Shown here: positions 8,760 to 18,128 of the stretch, one piece after another
How positions within the stretch are numbered: the stretch's first letter is position 1
Layout: every line of letters begins with the position of its first letter
Assembly (NCBI RefSeq): GCF_900155595.1
Contig: NZ_FTPB01000004.1
Span: 1,240,001-1,304,000 of the forward strand
Reading direction: 5' to 3'
Length of the DNA: 64,000 bases
DNA from: Actinomyces mediterranea
Lineage (GTDB): Bacteria; Actinomycetota; Actinomycetes; Actinomycetales; Actinomycetaceae
Notes under the pieces: model-generated
Told to the model about the DNA's origin: nothing
The model's input: only the letters and a program-made list of their open reading frames with translations
The model's database searches: none
Program-made: the position numbers and the translations under genes

Positions 8760-9445
8760 CTTTCCTGCGCGATATCGGACGTGGGGAATGGAGTCGAATC
8801 GAGATCGCCGATGCCGACGAGCTCTGTCGGGGGTCCTTGCGAGACGAGTTCCTCGAAGCGCTTGAGGGTCTGTTCATCCGCTTCGGGAAGCGTCGCGACG
8901 AGGGCGTCGAGCAGGTGCGCATAGGGCGAGTCCGCCGCGCGCAATGCGGTGCGGATCACCTCGATGCCCTCGCGGTTGGAGCGCAGGAGCTCTTCAGCGG
9001 TACCGGTCTCGTCGAGGGCGCAGAACTCCAGGATGAGCGGAAGGTGGTCGGGCAGCTCCTTGCGCTCGAGGTCGAAGCCCGCACGGTGGAGGACCTCTGC
9101 GAAGGCGAGGATCGCCTGCCCCCTGCCCCTGGTATCCCCGTGCGAGTAGTAGGTGAGTCCGAGGGCGCATCGGCGCCGCTGGTCGAAAGTTTCGACGTAG
9201 TGGACCTGCATCTCGCGCAGGCCCTTCGCCTCAGCCTCATCGCAGAACGCCGCGAGGGACTCGGCGACCGGGGGCGGCAGGCCGGGCAGTTCGGCGCGCA
9301 CAGCGAGGAGCCGGGAGTCGAGGGCCTCTACGGGGTAGTCGAGGAGGATCGAGCACGCCATGCGCACGACGCGCCGCGCGTCCTCGCTGATATCATCTGT
9401 CGGCGCGGATGCGGGAATGCGGGGGAAGCCGATGAAGGTGCTCAT
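8756..9445 (-). CDS. narJ: Nitrate reductase assembly chaperone NarJ
   Basis: The 229-residue protein belongs to the NarJ/TorD chaperone family that holds apo-NarGH until the molybdenum cofactor is inserted. The diagnostic pattern is present: HYVETFDQRRRCALGLTYYS followed by HGDTRGRGQAI, and later ELPDHLPLILEFCAL. The start overlaps the narH stop (ATGA), and the gene is in the canonical position between narH and narI. Confidence 0.94.
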   Translation of the reverse strand: MSTFIGFPRIPASAPTDDISEDARRVVRMACSILLDYPVEALDSRLLAVRAELPGLPPPVAESLAAFCDEAEAKGLREMQVHYVETFDQRRRCALGLTYYSHGDTRGRGQAILAFAEVLHRAGFDLERKELPDHLPLILEFCALDETGTAEELLRSNREGIEVIRTALRAADSPYAHLLDALVATLPEADEQTLKRFEELVSQGPPTELVGIGDLDSTPFPTSDIAQER

Positions 9446-10989
9446 CGGATCACCTCAAGGGGGAGCATCGAGCGCCCCTGCGGCGTGACCGTCATCGGAT
9501 TATTCGACGTCGCGGGCGCCGTGCCATGGAAGGCCTCCGCATCGTAGGGGACGGGACAGCCCTCGAGGTCCTTCAGCCCGCGCGGCATTTCGGGACTCGC
9601 TGAGGGGATGACGTAGCGGTCGTCGTATTTCGCGATCGACAGCAGGCGGTACATCTCGCGGACCTTGTCCCCGCTCATGCCCACGGCTGCGGGGATCTCC
9701 TCATTGCCCTCGGCGCCGTTGTACACGTCGCGCATGTAGGACCGCATGGCGGCGAGCCTGCGAAGGGACAGCTCCACGGGGGCGGTATCTCCGGCGGTGA
9801 AGAGCCCGGCGAGGTATTCGAGGGGGATACGCATCTGAGCGATCGCGGAGAGCAGCACCCGGTGACCTTCGCCGTCGGCTCCGGAAGCGGTCACCTGGTC
9901 GACGACGGGCGACAGCGGCGGCACGTACCACACCATCGGGAGGGTGCGGAACTCGGGGTGCAGCGGCAGTGCGATCTCGTAGTCGGTGATGAGCTTCCAC
10001 ACGGGCGACTCCTTAGCGGCGACGATCCACGAATGGGGGACCCCATTCGCTTTCGCCGCAGCGATGACCTGCGGATCGTTGGGGTCGAGGAGGATATCGC
10101 GATGCGCGCGCAGGAGGTCGCGCTCGTCTGTTTGCGAGGCCGCCCAGGATACACGGTCGGCGTCGTAGAGCAGGACTCCGAGGTAGCGGAGCCTGCCGAC
10201 GCAGGTCTCCGAGCACACGGTCGGCTCACCCGCCTCGAGGCGCGGATAGCACAGGGTGCACTTCTCCGCCTTGCCGCTGTGATGGTTGAAGTAGACCTTC
10301 TTGAAGGGGCACGCGGACACGCATTGGCGCCAGCCCCTGCACTTGTCCTGATCGACGAGGACGATGCCATCCTCGGTCCGCTTGTACATGGCGCCGGAGG
10401 GGCAGGCCGACACGCATGTCGGATTGAGGCAGTGCTCGCAGATGCGCGGCAGATAGAACATGTAGGCGTCTTCGATGGTCTTGGACACTTGGAGGCTCAT
10501 CTGCTTGAGCACGGGATCCTCATCGAGGGTCTCCATCGAACCGCCGAGGTCGTCGTCCCAGTTGGGACCCCATTCGGGTTTGTCGATGTGGTCGCCGGTG
10601 ATGCGGGACTTCGCCCTCGCCACAGGGATGTTCCTCGAATTCGCGGGGGCCTGGAGCAGCTTGTCGTATTCGTAGGTCCACGGCTCGTAGTAGTCCGTCA
10701 TTTGCGGCATCGTCGGGTTCGCGAAGATCTTCGCGAACGAGGCCAGGCGCCCGCCCTGACGGGGGACGAGGCGGCCATTGGCCTGGCGCTGCCAGCCGCC
10801 GCGCCACCTGTCCTGATCCTCCCAGCGCCGGGGGTAGCCGACACCCGGGCGGGTCTCGACATTGTTGAACCACATGTACTCGGTGCCCTCACGATTCGTC
10901 CACACCTGTTTGCAGGTGACCGAGCACGTGTGGCATCCGATGCACTTGTCCAGGTTCATCACCATTGCGATCTGGGCCATGACCTTCAT
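9442..10989 (-). CDS. narH: Respiratory nitrate reductase beta subunit NarH (iron-sulfur)
   Basis: The 515-residue protein carries electrons from NarI to NarG. Four cysteine clusters are visible: CIGCHTCSVTCKQVW at residue 15 onward, CEHCLNPTCVSACPSGAMYK, CRGWRQCVSACPFKKVYFN, and CTLCYPRLEAGEPTVCSETC. In CRGWRQC a Trp replaces one Cys, the standard substitution that makes this a [3Fe-4S] cluster in NarH. Its ATG shares a base with the narG stop (TGATG). No signal peptide is present, in line with a cytoplasm-facing enzyme. Confidence 0.96.
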   Translation of the reverse strand: MKVMAQIAMVMNLDKCIGCHTCSVTCKQVWTNREGTEYMWFNNVETRPGVGYPRRWEDQDRWRGGWQRQANGRLVPRQGGRLASFAKIFANPTMPQMTDYYEPWTYEYDKLLQAPANSRNIPVARAKSRITGDHIDKPEWGPNWDDDLGGSMETLDEDPVLKQMSLQVSKTIEDAYMFYLPRICEHCLNPTCVSACPSGAMYKRTEDGIVLVDQDKCRGWRQCVSACPFKKVYFNHHSGKAEKCTLCYPRLEAGEPTVCSETCVGRLRYLGVLLYDADRVSWAASQTDERDLLRAHRDILLDPNDPQVIAAAKANGVPHSWIVAAKESPVWKLITDYEIALPLHPEFRTLPMVWYVPPLSPVVDQVTASGADGEGHRVLLSAIAQMRIPLEYLAGLFTAGDTAPVELSLRRLAAMRSYMRDVYNGAEGNEEIPAAVGMSGDKVREMYRLLSIAKYDDRYVIPSASPEMPRGLKDLEGCPVPYDAEAFHGTAPATSNNPMTVTPQGRSMLPLEVIR

Positions 10990-13900
10990 CAGAACTGCAC
11001 CTCCTGGCTGCGGCGGCGAATCACCGTGACTTCGTCACGCTGGTTGCCGGTCGGACCGTAGTAGTTGAATGCGTAGGCGAATTGCGCGTAGCCGCCCGCG
11101 AGGTGCGTCGGCTTGAGGAAGATGCGCGTCAGCGAGTTGTGAGTGCCGCCGCGCCTGCCGCTCGACTCGTTGAGCGGGGTGTTGATCTGTCGATCTTGAG
11201 CATGGTGCATGAACACCGTGCCCTCGGGGATCCGGTGCGAGACAACCGCTCTGGCGGTGACCGTTCCATTGCGGTTCGTCGCCTCGATCCACTCGTTGTC
11301 GCGCACCCCGATCTTGTCGGCGTCCTGGGGGCTCATCCAAATCGTCTGGCCTCCGCGCCCCAGGGTCAACATGTGGAGGTTGTCGTAGTACTGGGAGTGG
11401 ATCGCCCACTTGTTGTGGATCGTCAAGTACCGGACGGCGACTTCAGCGGCGCCCGTCTGCGAGTTCGCCCGCACGTCGCCGATCGGCCTCTCCCCGTAGA
11501 GATGGGCCAGGTTGAGGGGCGGTCGGAACACGGGCAGCGCCTCGCCCATGTCGAGTATCCAATCGTGGTCGATGTAGAACTGCGGGCGTCCGGTGAGGGT
11601 GTGCCACGGCTTGAAGCACTCGACGTTCTGCACGAAGGCTGAGTAGCGCCGCCCGCCGTGTTCAGAACCCGACCATTCGGGGCTGGTGATCACCGAACGC
11701 GGCTGGATGCGGGTGTCGATGAAGGTGATCCTCTTCTCCTCGTCTCCCTCAGACAGGTAGGCCATTGCGGTGCCGGTGCGCTTCTCGAGCGTTCGGAAGC
11801 CCTGCGTGGCGAGGCGGCCATTCGTGGTGCTCGAGAATCGGAGCGCCATATTGCAGGCCTTGATATCGGTGTCGCACAAAGGCCGGCCCTCGCCCGCATT
11901 GCCGTCCATCGGGGCGCGCCCGTTGAGGTCGCCGAGCTCCTCCGTCTCCCGACTCGTGTCGTAGACGATTCCCTTCTGCGCGAAGCCGAGGGTCGAGGCG
12001 AGCGGGCCGATGCGGTCGAACTTGTAGCCGATCTGCGTGTAGTCGCGCTCCACGGGGACGAGTTTGGGCATGGTGATTCCCGGCGTCCACGTCTGCTCGG
12101 GCACGATGCCCGACGGCATCGCCATGGCGTCGGGGGAGTCGTGGGCGAGGGGCACCGCGACGACATCCGTCTGAGTGCCGAGATGCTCGGCGGCCATCGC
12201 TGAGACGAGGTGGGCGAGACTCTGGTACATCTCGAAGTCGGTGCGCGCCTCCCACGGCGGATTCACCGCGGCGTTGAAGGAATGCATGAAGGGATGCATA
12301 TCCGTCGAGGACAGATCGTGCTTCTCGTACCAGGTCGCCGCGGGCAGGACGACATCGGAGTGGAGGGTCGTCGACGTATTGCGGAAATCGGCGACCCACA
12401 TGAGGTCGAGTTTGCCGGGGTGGGCCTCATCCCGCCACGCCATCGTTGTGGGGCGGTTGTCCTCGTGGAGTTCGACCGCATTGACGTCGTTATTCGCCCC
12501 GAGCATGTGCCGTAGGAAGAACTCGGTGCCCTTCGCTGAGGAGCCGAGCAGGTTCGTACGCCAGTTCGCGAGGATCTTGGGGACATTGTGGTGGGCATCG
12601 GGGTCTTCCATGGCGAAGCGGAGGCGTCCCGCCCGCAACTCGGAGGACACGTAATCGCCCGGGCTCATCCCCGCCTCTGCCGCCTCGCGTCCCAGGACGG
12701 TGGAGGAGCGGTCGAAGGTCGGGTAGGAGGGCATCCAGCCGCGCTGCACGGATTCGACGAGCGTGTCGGCGAATTGCTTACCCTCGAAGTGGGGGGCCTT
12801 GAGGGGGTTGCCGATCGAGGACGCCCGGGCACCGTCGTAGCGCCATTGGTCGGTCGTCATGTAGTACCAGCCCGTCGAGATCATCTGACGGGGCGGACGA
12901 TGCCAGTCGGTTGCGAAGGTGAAGGACGCCCATCCGGTGATCGGGCGGACTTTCTCCTGCCCGACGTAGTGCGCCCAACCGCCGCCATTACGGCCCTGAG
13001 TGCCGCACATCGTCGTCAGGGCGAGGAAGGATCGGTAGATCTGGTCCGAGTTGAAATAGTGGTTCGTCCCGGCCCCCATGAGGATCATCGAACGGCCCTC
13101 GGTTTCAAGGGCGTTGAGGGCGAACTCGCGTCCGATCGTGATCGCCGCCCCCGCGGGCACACCGGTGTGCTCCTCCTGCCATGCGGGGGTCCCGGGCGTC
13201 GAGGCGTCGTCGTATCCGGTGGGCCATTGTCCGCCCAGGCCATCGCGTGCGACCCCGTACTGGGCTAGGAGGATGTCGTAGACGGTGGTGACGAGGCGGT
13301 CGTTGACGCGCCGCGCGGGGACTCCGCGGACCGTGTAACCGCCGCCGATCGAGGCCTGATCGGCCGCCGCAGGGAGGTCGAAGCGCGGGAGCGCGATCTC
13401 GACGCTTTCCCACTGGTCGGTGTCCATCATCGACAAGACGGGGGAGACGCCGTCGAGATTGAGATTCCAATGCCCCGCGCCCTCGTCCCCGAAACGATCC
13501 GCGAGGGTGCCCCCGGGATCCTTCACGGTGCCGTCGGCCTCGATGACGAGGGGGCGGAATGCGTTGTTCTGCGTGCGTTCAGTCGTCCCCTCGGGCATCT
13601 TGTCCGCCGTGAGGAACTTGCCGGGGGTCAGCGTGTGCGCGGGGACGCCCTCGCGGGCGTCGGCGCCGACCTCGTCGATTTCCACAAGGAAGGGGGCATC
13701 GGAGTAGCGCGTCATGTAGTCGAGGAAGAAGGGCTCGCGCTTGGCGACGTGGAACTCTGTGAGGATGACGTGCCCCATGGCGATCGCCAGTGCGCCGTCG
13801 GTACCGGGTTGGATGCGCAACCAGTCGTCTGCGAACTTCGTGTTATCCGCATAGTCGGGGGATACGACGACGACCTTTTGGCCGTGGTAGCGGGCCTCCG

Positions 13901-14735
13901 CCATGAAGTGGGCGTCGGGGGTGCGCGTCAGCGGAAGATTCGTGCCCCACATGATGAGGTACTGCGAGTTGAACCAGTCGCCCGACTCGGGAACATCCGT
14001 CTGGTCGCCGAAGAACTGGGGGCTGGCGGGCGGCAGGTCCGCGTACCAGTCGTAGAAGCTCAGCATGGTGGCGCCGATGAGTTCGTGGAAGCGTGCGCCC
14101 GCGCCGTAGGAGATCATCGACATCGCGGGGATGACGGAGAAGCCCGCGATGCGGTCGGGACCGTACTCCTTGATCGTGTGGACGTAGGCGGCGGCGACGA
14201 TCTCCATTGCCTCCTCCCAGGAGGCCCGGACCATTCCGCCGCGGCCGCGCTGCGACTTGTAGGCGCGCGCCTTGTCAGGGTTCTCCACGATGTCCCCCCA
14301 TGCGAGGACGGGGTCGCCCAGACGCTTCTTCGCTTCTTGGAACATGTCGAGGAGCACGCCGCGGACATAGGGGTACTTGATGCGGGTGGGCGAATACTCG
14401 TACCAGGAGAAGGCAGCGCCCCTAGGGCATCCACGGGGCTCGTATTCGGGCATATCCGCGCCGGTCGACGGGTAGTCGGTCTGCTGCGTCTCCCAGGTGA
14501 TGATGCCGTCTTTGACGTAGATCTTCCACGAGCACGACCCCGTGCAGTTCACGCCGTGGGTGGAACGGACCACTGTGTCGTAGCTCCAGCGGTTGCGGTA
14601 GAAGGCATCCGCTTCGCGTCCGCCCTCGAGGAAGAGCTGGCGGGCATCATCCGATGCCGTTCCCCCGCGCAGCCACGATCCCATGGCGAACAGGGGAGAT
14701 GTGAACCGGTCGGGGAGATTCTTCTCGGTGGTCAT
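10989..14735 (-). CDS. narG: Respiratory nitrate reductase alpha subunit NarG
   Basis: At 1248 residues this is full-length NarG, the molybdopterin guanine dinucleotide enzyme that reduces nitrate to nitrite on the cytoplasmic side. The N-terminal cluster FS0 uses the His/Cys pattern STHGVNCTGSCSWKIYVKDG (His60, Cys64, Cys68) with a further Cys near residue 103 (PRGCPRGAAFSW). The molybdenum-ligand Asp lies in DWYADLPPASPQFFGDQTDV, as in other NarG proteins. It heads the narGHJI unit, 48 bases downstream of narK, and all four subunit genes overlap. No sign of truncation. Confidence 0.97.
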   Translation of the reverse strand: MTTEKNLPDRFTSPLFAMGSWLRGGTASDDARQLFLEGGREADAFYRNRWSYDTVVRSTHGVNCTGSCSWKIYVKDGIITWETQQTDYPSTGADMPEYEPRGCPRGAAFSWYEYSPTRIKYPYVRGVLLDMFQEAKKRLGDPVLAWGDIVENPDKARAYKSQRGRGGMVRASWEEAMEIVAAAYVHTIKEYGPDRIAGFSVIPAMSMISYGAGARFHELIGATMLSFYDWYADLPPASPQFFGDQTDVPESGDWFNSQYLIMWGTNLPLTRTPDAHFMAEARYHGQKVVVVSPDYADNTKFADDWLRIQPGTDGALAIAMGHVILTEFHVAKREPFFLDYMTRYSDAPFLVEIDEVGADAREGVPAHTLTPGKFLTADKMPEGTTERTQNNAFRPLVIEADGTVKDPGGTLADRFGDEGAGHWNLNLDGVSPVLSMMDTDQWESVEIALPRFDLPAAADQASIGGGYTVRGVPARRVNDRLVTTVYDILLAQYGVARDGLGGQWPTGYDDASTPGTPAWQEEHTGVPAGAAITIGREFALNALETEGRSMILMGAGTNHYFNSDQIYRSFLALTTMCGTQGRNGGGWAHYVGQEKVRPITGWASFTFATDWHRPPRQMISTGWYYMTTDQWRYDGARASSIGNPLKAPHFEGKQFADTLVESVQRGWMPSYPTFDRSSTVLGREAAEAGMSPGDYVSSELRAGRLRFAMEDPDAHHNVPKILANWRTNLLGSSAKGTEFFLRHMLGANNDVNAVELHEDNRPTTMAWRDEAHPGKLDLMWVADFRNTSTTLHSDVVLPAATWYEKHDLSSTDMHPFMHSFNAAVNPPWEARTDFEMYQSLAHLVSAMAAEHLGTQTDVVAVPLAHDSPDAMAMPSGIVPEQTWTPGITMPKLVPVERDYTQIGYKFDRIGPLASTLGFAQKGIVYDTSRETEELGDLNGRAPMDGNAGEGRPLCDTDIKACNMALRFSSTTNGRLATQGFRTLEKRTGTAMAYLSEGDEEKRITFIDTRIQPRSVITSPEWSGSEHGGRRYSAFVQNVECFKPWHTLTGRPQFYIDHDWILDMGEALPVFRPPLNLAHLYGERPIGDVRANSQTGAAEVAVRYLTIHNKWAIHSQYYDNLHMLTLGRGGQTIWMSPQDADKIGVRDNEWIEATNRNGTVTARAVVSHRIPEGTVFMHHAQDRQINTPLNESSGRRGGTHNSLTRIFLKPTHLAGGYAQFAYAFNYYGPTGNQRDEVTVIRRRSQEVQF

Positions 14736-14783
14736 GTCGGCTCCTCGAAGTGGGTGAATGGGAATGTGGACGGGGGTGGCGGA

Positions 14784-16130
14784 TCAACCGGGGAATGGGG
14801 CGCCCGGGCGCGCGTAGCGCATCCAGCACAGGACGGCGCACAGCACGCAGTAGGCGGCTGCGGTGAAGTAGAAGACGTGGTCGGGCATGAGGGTGAGGGC
14901 GACGCCGACGAGGAAGGGGCCGAGGGCTGCAACGGCTCCGGTGAAGCCGATCGCGCCGCCTGCCTGGCGCTTCGGCATGATCATCGGCATCTGCTTGAAG
15001 GTCGAGGCGTTGCCGACCCCGGCGAAGAAGAACATGCAGAGCATGCCGACGAGGAAGGGAATGAAGTCGGAGGGGTCGTCAGTCGTCATGAGGACCCAGC
15101 CGCACCAGGCGAGGGTGATGGACATGCCGACTGAGGACACGAAGGTCCAGATCGCGCCTCCGAATCGGTCGCACAGGGGGCCCCACGCGAAGCGGAGGAC
15201 GGCGCCGATGAGGGTTCCCAGGAATGCGTAGGACAGTCCGACGGGAAGGGACTCGGGGTCGAAGGACTGGGCGAGGAGGGAGAGTCTGCCGAAGTTGTTG
15301 TTAATGATGAGGGCGGTCTGTGCGCCGAATCCGGAGAACAGTCCAAAGGTCATGATGTAGAGGACCGTCATGTACCAGGTATTCGGATTTCCGAATATGT
15401 CGAGTTGCTCTTTGATATTGGCCTTCAGTGGGACATCCTTGAGCATGGTGAAGGCCAACACGGCGGCGAGGATCGACCACGGGACGAAGAAAACGGTGGC
15501 ATTGATGACCGTCGGCGTGCGCCCGGCGGCCTCGGGCGCGATCCAGGTGACCCCGAAGAGGCTCATGCTCATGAGGAATGGGGCGGAGAGTTGAATGACG
15601 GACATACCGAGGTTACCCACACCGCCCTGGAGACCGAGCGCGGTTCCCTGGAGGCGCTTGGGGAAGAAGAAGCCGGTCGAGGGCATGTACCCGGAGAAGG
15701 TGGCGGCTCCGATTCCGCAGGCGAAGGACAGGAGCAGCAGGACGGCGAAGGAGGTCCGGGGGTTTTGGACTGCGAAGAACCAGCCGAGCATCGGCAGGAC
15801 GTAGAGGAGGGACGACCAGTAGATCATCCGTCGGGTGCCGATCGTGGCGGGAAGGAACATGTAGATCATGCGCAGCGCTGCGCATGACAGGCCGGGCATC
15901 GACGTGAGCCAGTAGAGCTGAGTCTTGGACAGTTCGAATCCGAGGTCGTTGAGCCTGGGGGCGATCGCGTTCGGGAGGAACCACACTGCGAAGCCGAGCA
16001 TGAGGGAGAAGGTCGTGATCGCCAGGGTCCTCCATGCGATCGAGGAGCTCCATGCCGACTCCTCTTCGGGATTCCAGCCGTCGAGGACACGTCCGGTCCA
16101 TTGCGGGGATGATGTAGCGGCGCTGCTCAT
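14784..16130 (-). CDS. narK: NarK-type nitrate/nitrite transporter (MFS)
   Basis: The ATG at 16130 is preceded by GGGAGGAACA, an ideal ribosome binding site, giving 448 residues. A longer reading to 16256 has no such signal. The protein has about 12 membrane segments and the nitrate/nitrite porter pattern, including ACGIGAATFSGYMPSTGFFF, LQGGVGNLGMSVIQL and a second Gly-rich repeat near residue 400 (GFTGAVAALGPFLVG). NarK imports nitrate or exchanges it for nitrite. It is the first gene of the nar-Moco series, so the operon promoter should lie in the 206 bases between it and moaA. Confidence 0.93.
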   Translation of the reverse strand: MSSAATSSPQWTGRVLDGWNPEEESAWSSSIAWRTLAITTFSLMLGFAVWFLPNAIAPRLNDLGFELSKTQLYWLTSMPGLSCAALRMIYMFLPATIGTRRMIYWSSLLYVLPMLGWFFAVQNPRTSFAVLLLLSFACGIGAATFSGYMPSTGFFFPKRLQGTALGLQGGVGNLGMSVIQLSAPFLMSMSLFGVTWIAPEAAGRTPTVINATVFFVPWSILAAVLAFTMLKDVPLKANIKEQLDIFGNPNTWYMTVLYIMTFGLFSGFGAQTALIINNNFGRLSLLAQSFDPESLPVGLSYAFLGTLIGAVLRFAWGPLCDRFGGAIWTFVSSVGMSITLAWCGWVLMTTDDPSDFIPFLVGMLCMFFFAGVGNASTFKQMPMIMPKRQAGGAIGFTGAVAALGPFLVGVALTLMPDHVFYFTAAAYCVLCAVLCWMRYARPGAPFPG

Positions 16131-16306
16131 TGTTCCTCCCAGTGAGTAATGACCCAGAACACTTGTATTTAGCGGGATCGTATCAGCGAAAAACAATGGC
16201 GGGTAGATTTTGGAGGCACTCTCCCAGGTTCGCTGTTTATGCAGGTCATTGCTCATTATGACGAGGTCGGGAAGGGGGTCTCAGTGTCTGTGGGAGAGAG
16301 GTGTGC

Positions 16307-16322
16307 TGTCATTTACATCACA
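16307..16322 (-). promoter_or_regulatory. Candidate Crp/FNR-family binding site upstream of narK
   Basis: The 16 bases TGTCATTTACATCACA form a near-palindrome that matches the actinobacterial Crp/GlxR/FNR pattern TGTGA-N6-TCACA with one mismatch. It lies about 180 bases upstream of the narK start and just past the moaA stop. This is the expected place for anaerobic or nutritional control of the nar operon. No convincing -35/-10 pair could be fixed relative to it. Confidence 0.4.
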
Positions 16323-16336
16323 GCGGATTCAGTAAA

Positions 16337-17398
16337 TTAACCGCCGATGGCTGACATGGTGCGCGAGGGGATCGCGAAGTCGTCCCCGTTGAGGCCGTGG
16401 GCCAGAGGCTTGTTCCACATCGCCGCTGCCCACGCCCGGGCGATGTCGTCGTCGGGGGCGCCAGAGCGCGCCAGCGTGCGAAGGTCCGTCTCGCGGGTGG
16501 AGAACAGGCATGAACGGATCATTCCATCGCTGGTCAGACGGGTTCTGTCGCAGGCGGAGCAGAAGGGGTCGGAGACCGATGCGATGATGCCGACTCTGAG
16601 GGAGGGGTCCGAATCGATACTCCATGAACATGCGGGGGAGTGCGCATCCGAGCGGGCGACGGGGGAGAGGGTGTGCCTGGTCGACAATAGGTGGAGGATC
16701 TCGTCGCGCGTCATCATCGCCCCCCGATCCCAGGTGTCGGCCGGGCCGATCGGCATCTGCTCGATGACCCGCAATTCAATGCCCCGCTCGAGGCAGAAGT
16801 CCAAAAGATCTGGTACATCGCGATCGTTGATGCCGCGCAGTACCACTGAATTGACCTTGAGCGGATGCAGTCCCGCCTGTGCGGCCGCATCGAGTCCGGC
16901 GAGGGCGTCGAATAGACGGTTCCTGCGGGTGATCTGCGAATAGCGTTCCGCATTGAGGGTGTCGAGGGAGACATTCACCCGGTCGAGTCCGGCATGTGCG
17001 AGCGCTCGGGCGCGCTTGTCCAAGCCGAGCCCATTCGTGGTGAGGGCGAGTTCGGGACGTGAGCCCTCGTCCGTCACCAGTCGGGTGCAGGCCTCGATGA
17101 TCCTCTCGAGCCCGGGGCGCACGAGAGGTTCTCCGCCTGTGAATCGGATCTGGCGGATCCCGAGCATTTCAACCCCGATCCGGGCGAGGCGGATGACCTC
17201 GGCATCGTTGAGCGTGTTCGCTGTGGGGATCCATTCCAGCCCCTCGGGGGGCATGCAGTACGAGCAGCGCAGGTTGCAGCGATCCGTCAAGGAGATGCGC
17301 AGGTCGCGTGCGATTCGCCCGAAAGGGTCGACGAGCCGCAGCTCCGGGCCGCCAGTTGCCGGGAGCAGTCTGAGCGCTGAGGGGGATGGGCCGACCAT
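16337..17398 (-). CDS. moaA: GTP 3',8-cyclase MoaA (radical SAM)
   Basis: The ATG at 17398 is chosen; upstream codons in the frame run into the divergent mobA gene. The 353-residue protein has the radical-SAM motif DRCNLRCSYCMPPEG (CxxxCxxC), RFTGGEPLVRPG, the second cluster in DPFCSACDRTRLT followed by SCLFS, and the typical C-terminal Gly-Gly (MSAIGG), which inserts into the active site. MoaA starts molybdenum cofactor synthesis from GTP. It is divergent from mobA, with a perfect palindrome between them, and is separate from the main nar-Moco operon. Confidence 0.94.
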   Translation of the reverse strand: MVGPSPSALRLLPATGGPELRLVDPFGRIARDLRISLTDRCNLRCSYCMPPEGLEWIPTANTLNDAEVIRLARIGVEMLGIRQIRFTGGEPLVRPGLERIIEACTRLVTDEGSRPELALTTNGLGLDKRARALAHAGLDRVNVSLDTLNAERYSQITRRNRLFDALAGLDAAAQAGLHPLKVNSVVLRGINDRDVPDLLDFCLERGIELRVIEQMPIGPADTWDRGAMMTRDEILHLLSTRHTLSPVARSDAHSPACSWSIDSDPSLRVGIIASVSDPFCSACDRTRLTSDGMIRSCLFSTRETDLRTLARSGAPDDDIARAWAAAMWNKPLAHGLNGDDFAIPSRTMSAIGG

Positions 17399-17417
17399 AG
17401 GGACACCATACCCGTAC

Positions 17418-17439
17418 TGAAAGGGGCGCAACCCTTTCA
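17418..17439. promoter_or_regulatory. Perfect inverted repeat between moaA and mobA, candidate operator
   Basis: TGAAAGGG, six spacer bases (GCGCAA), then CCCTTTCA: two exactly complementary 8-base arms. It sits in the 69-base gap between the divergent moaA and mobA starts. The size and symmetry fit a dimeric repressor or activator acting on both genes. There is no T-run, and its place between two starts argues against a terminator. The binding protein is unknown. Confidence 0.5.
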
Positions 17440-17467
17440 AATAGAAATCGATGCGATCAGGTGGACA

Positions 17468-18106
17468 ATGATACCCATGATGGATCGTGTCATTGACGCC
17501 GTCGTGCTCGCAGGAGGGCGGGGTATAAGGCTCGGAGGCGCATCGAAAGCGGATCTCAATGTGTCGGGGCGTCTCCTCGACCGCGTTCTCGACGGGCTCC
17601 GCCCCCATGTGAACGGGCGCATCGTTGTCGTCGCACCGGACGGGGTCGCGATCCCCGACGGCGTCATCCGCACCATGGAGGAGCCTGCGGGCGGCGGACC
17701 GCTCGCAGGCATCGGTGCCGGGTTGGACGCATTGGCGCGGATGGGAGGCCCCTCGGGGAGGGCGGGCGATGAGGAGGGCTTCGTCTTCGTCTTCTCGGTG
17801 GACTCTCCAGGGGCGCCGCTGCTTGCGTCGCGCTTACTTCGCGCCATCGAGGCTGCTCCATCGGCTGAGGGGGCGCTCATCGTCGGCGGGGAGTTCGCAC
17901 CCTTCCGCCAGTATTTGCAGGCGGTGTATCGTCTCGCGCCGCTGCGACGGGCGCTCGCCAGGTCCGCGGCTATGGGAGGACTGCACGGCCGCTCGGTCCG
18001 CTCCTCCCTGTGCGGACTCGACCTCGTCGAGGAGTCCGCTCCTGCCGAGGAGTGCCGCGATATCGATACTGTGCAGGACCTCGCCTGGTGGCGGGAACAT
18101 CTGTGA
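17468..18106 (+). CDS. mobA: Molybdenum cofactor guanylyltransferase MobA
   Basis: The 212-residue protein attaches GMP to molybdopterin, giving the bis-MGD form that NarG needs. The nucleotide-binding signature is AVVLAGGRGIRLGGASKADL near the N-terminus, followed by EEPAGGGPLAGIGAGL and VFSVDSPGAPLLASRLL, the metal-binding Asp region. The start may be the ATG at 17468 or one of the tandem ATGs at 17477 and 17480; the difference is small. It ends 22 bases before the convergent mog paralogue. Confidence 0.88.
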   Translation: MIPMMDRVIDAVVLAGGRGIRLGGASKADLNVSGRLLDRVLDGLRPHVNGRIVVVAPDGVAIPDGVIRTMEEPAGGGPLAGIGAGLDALARMGGPSGRAGDEEGFVFVFSVDSPGAPLLASRLLRAIEAAPSAEGALIVGGEFAPFRQYLQAVYRLAPLRRALARSAAMGGLHGRSVRSSLCGLDLVEESAPAEECRDIDTVQDLAWWREHL

Positions 18107-18128
18107 GGAGATGCGAGTCCCGCAGTGC

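Noticed and set aside
6910-8922. A 670-codon open frame covering the HTH-MoaD gene and most of narI
   Set aside because: The upstream half is antisense-free shadow reading of narI in another frame with random-looking composition; a ribosome binding site and domain start support 7896.
13470-15134. A 554-codon open frame antisense to narG and narK
   Set aside because: Shadow of two certain genes; no start signal and no recognisable motif.
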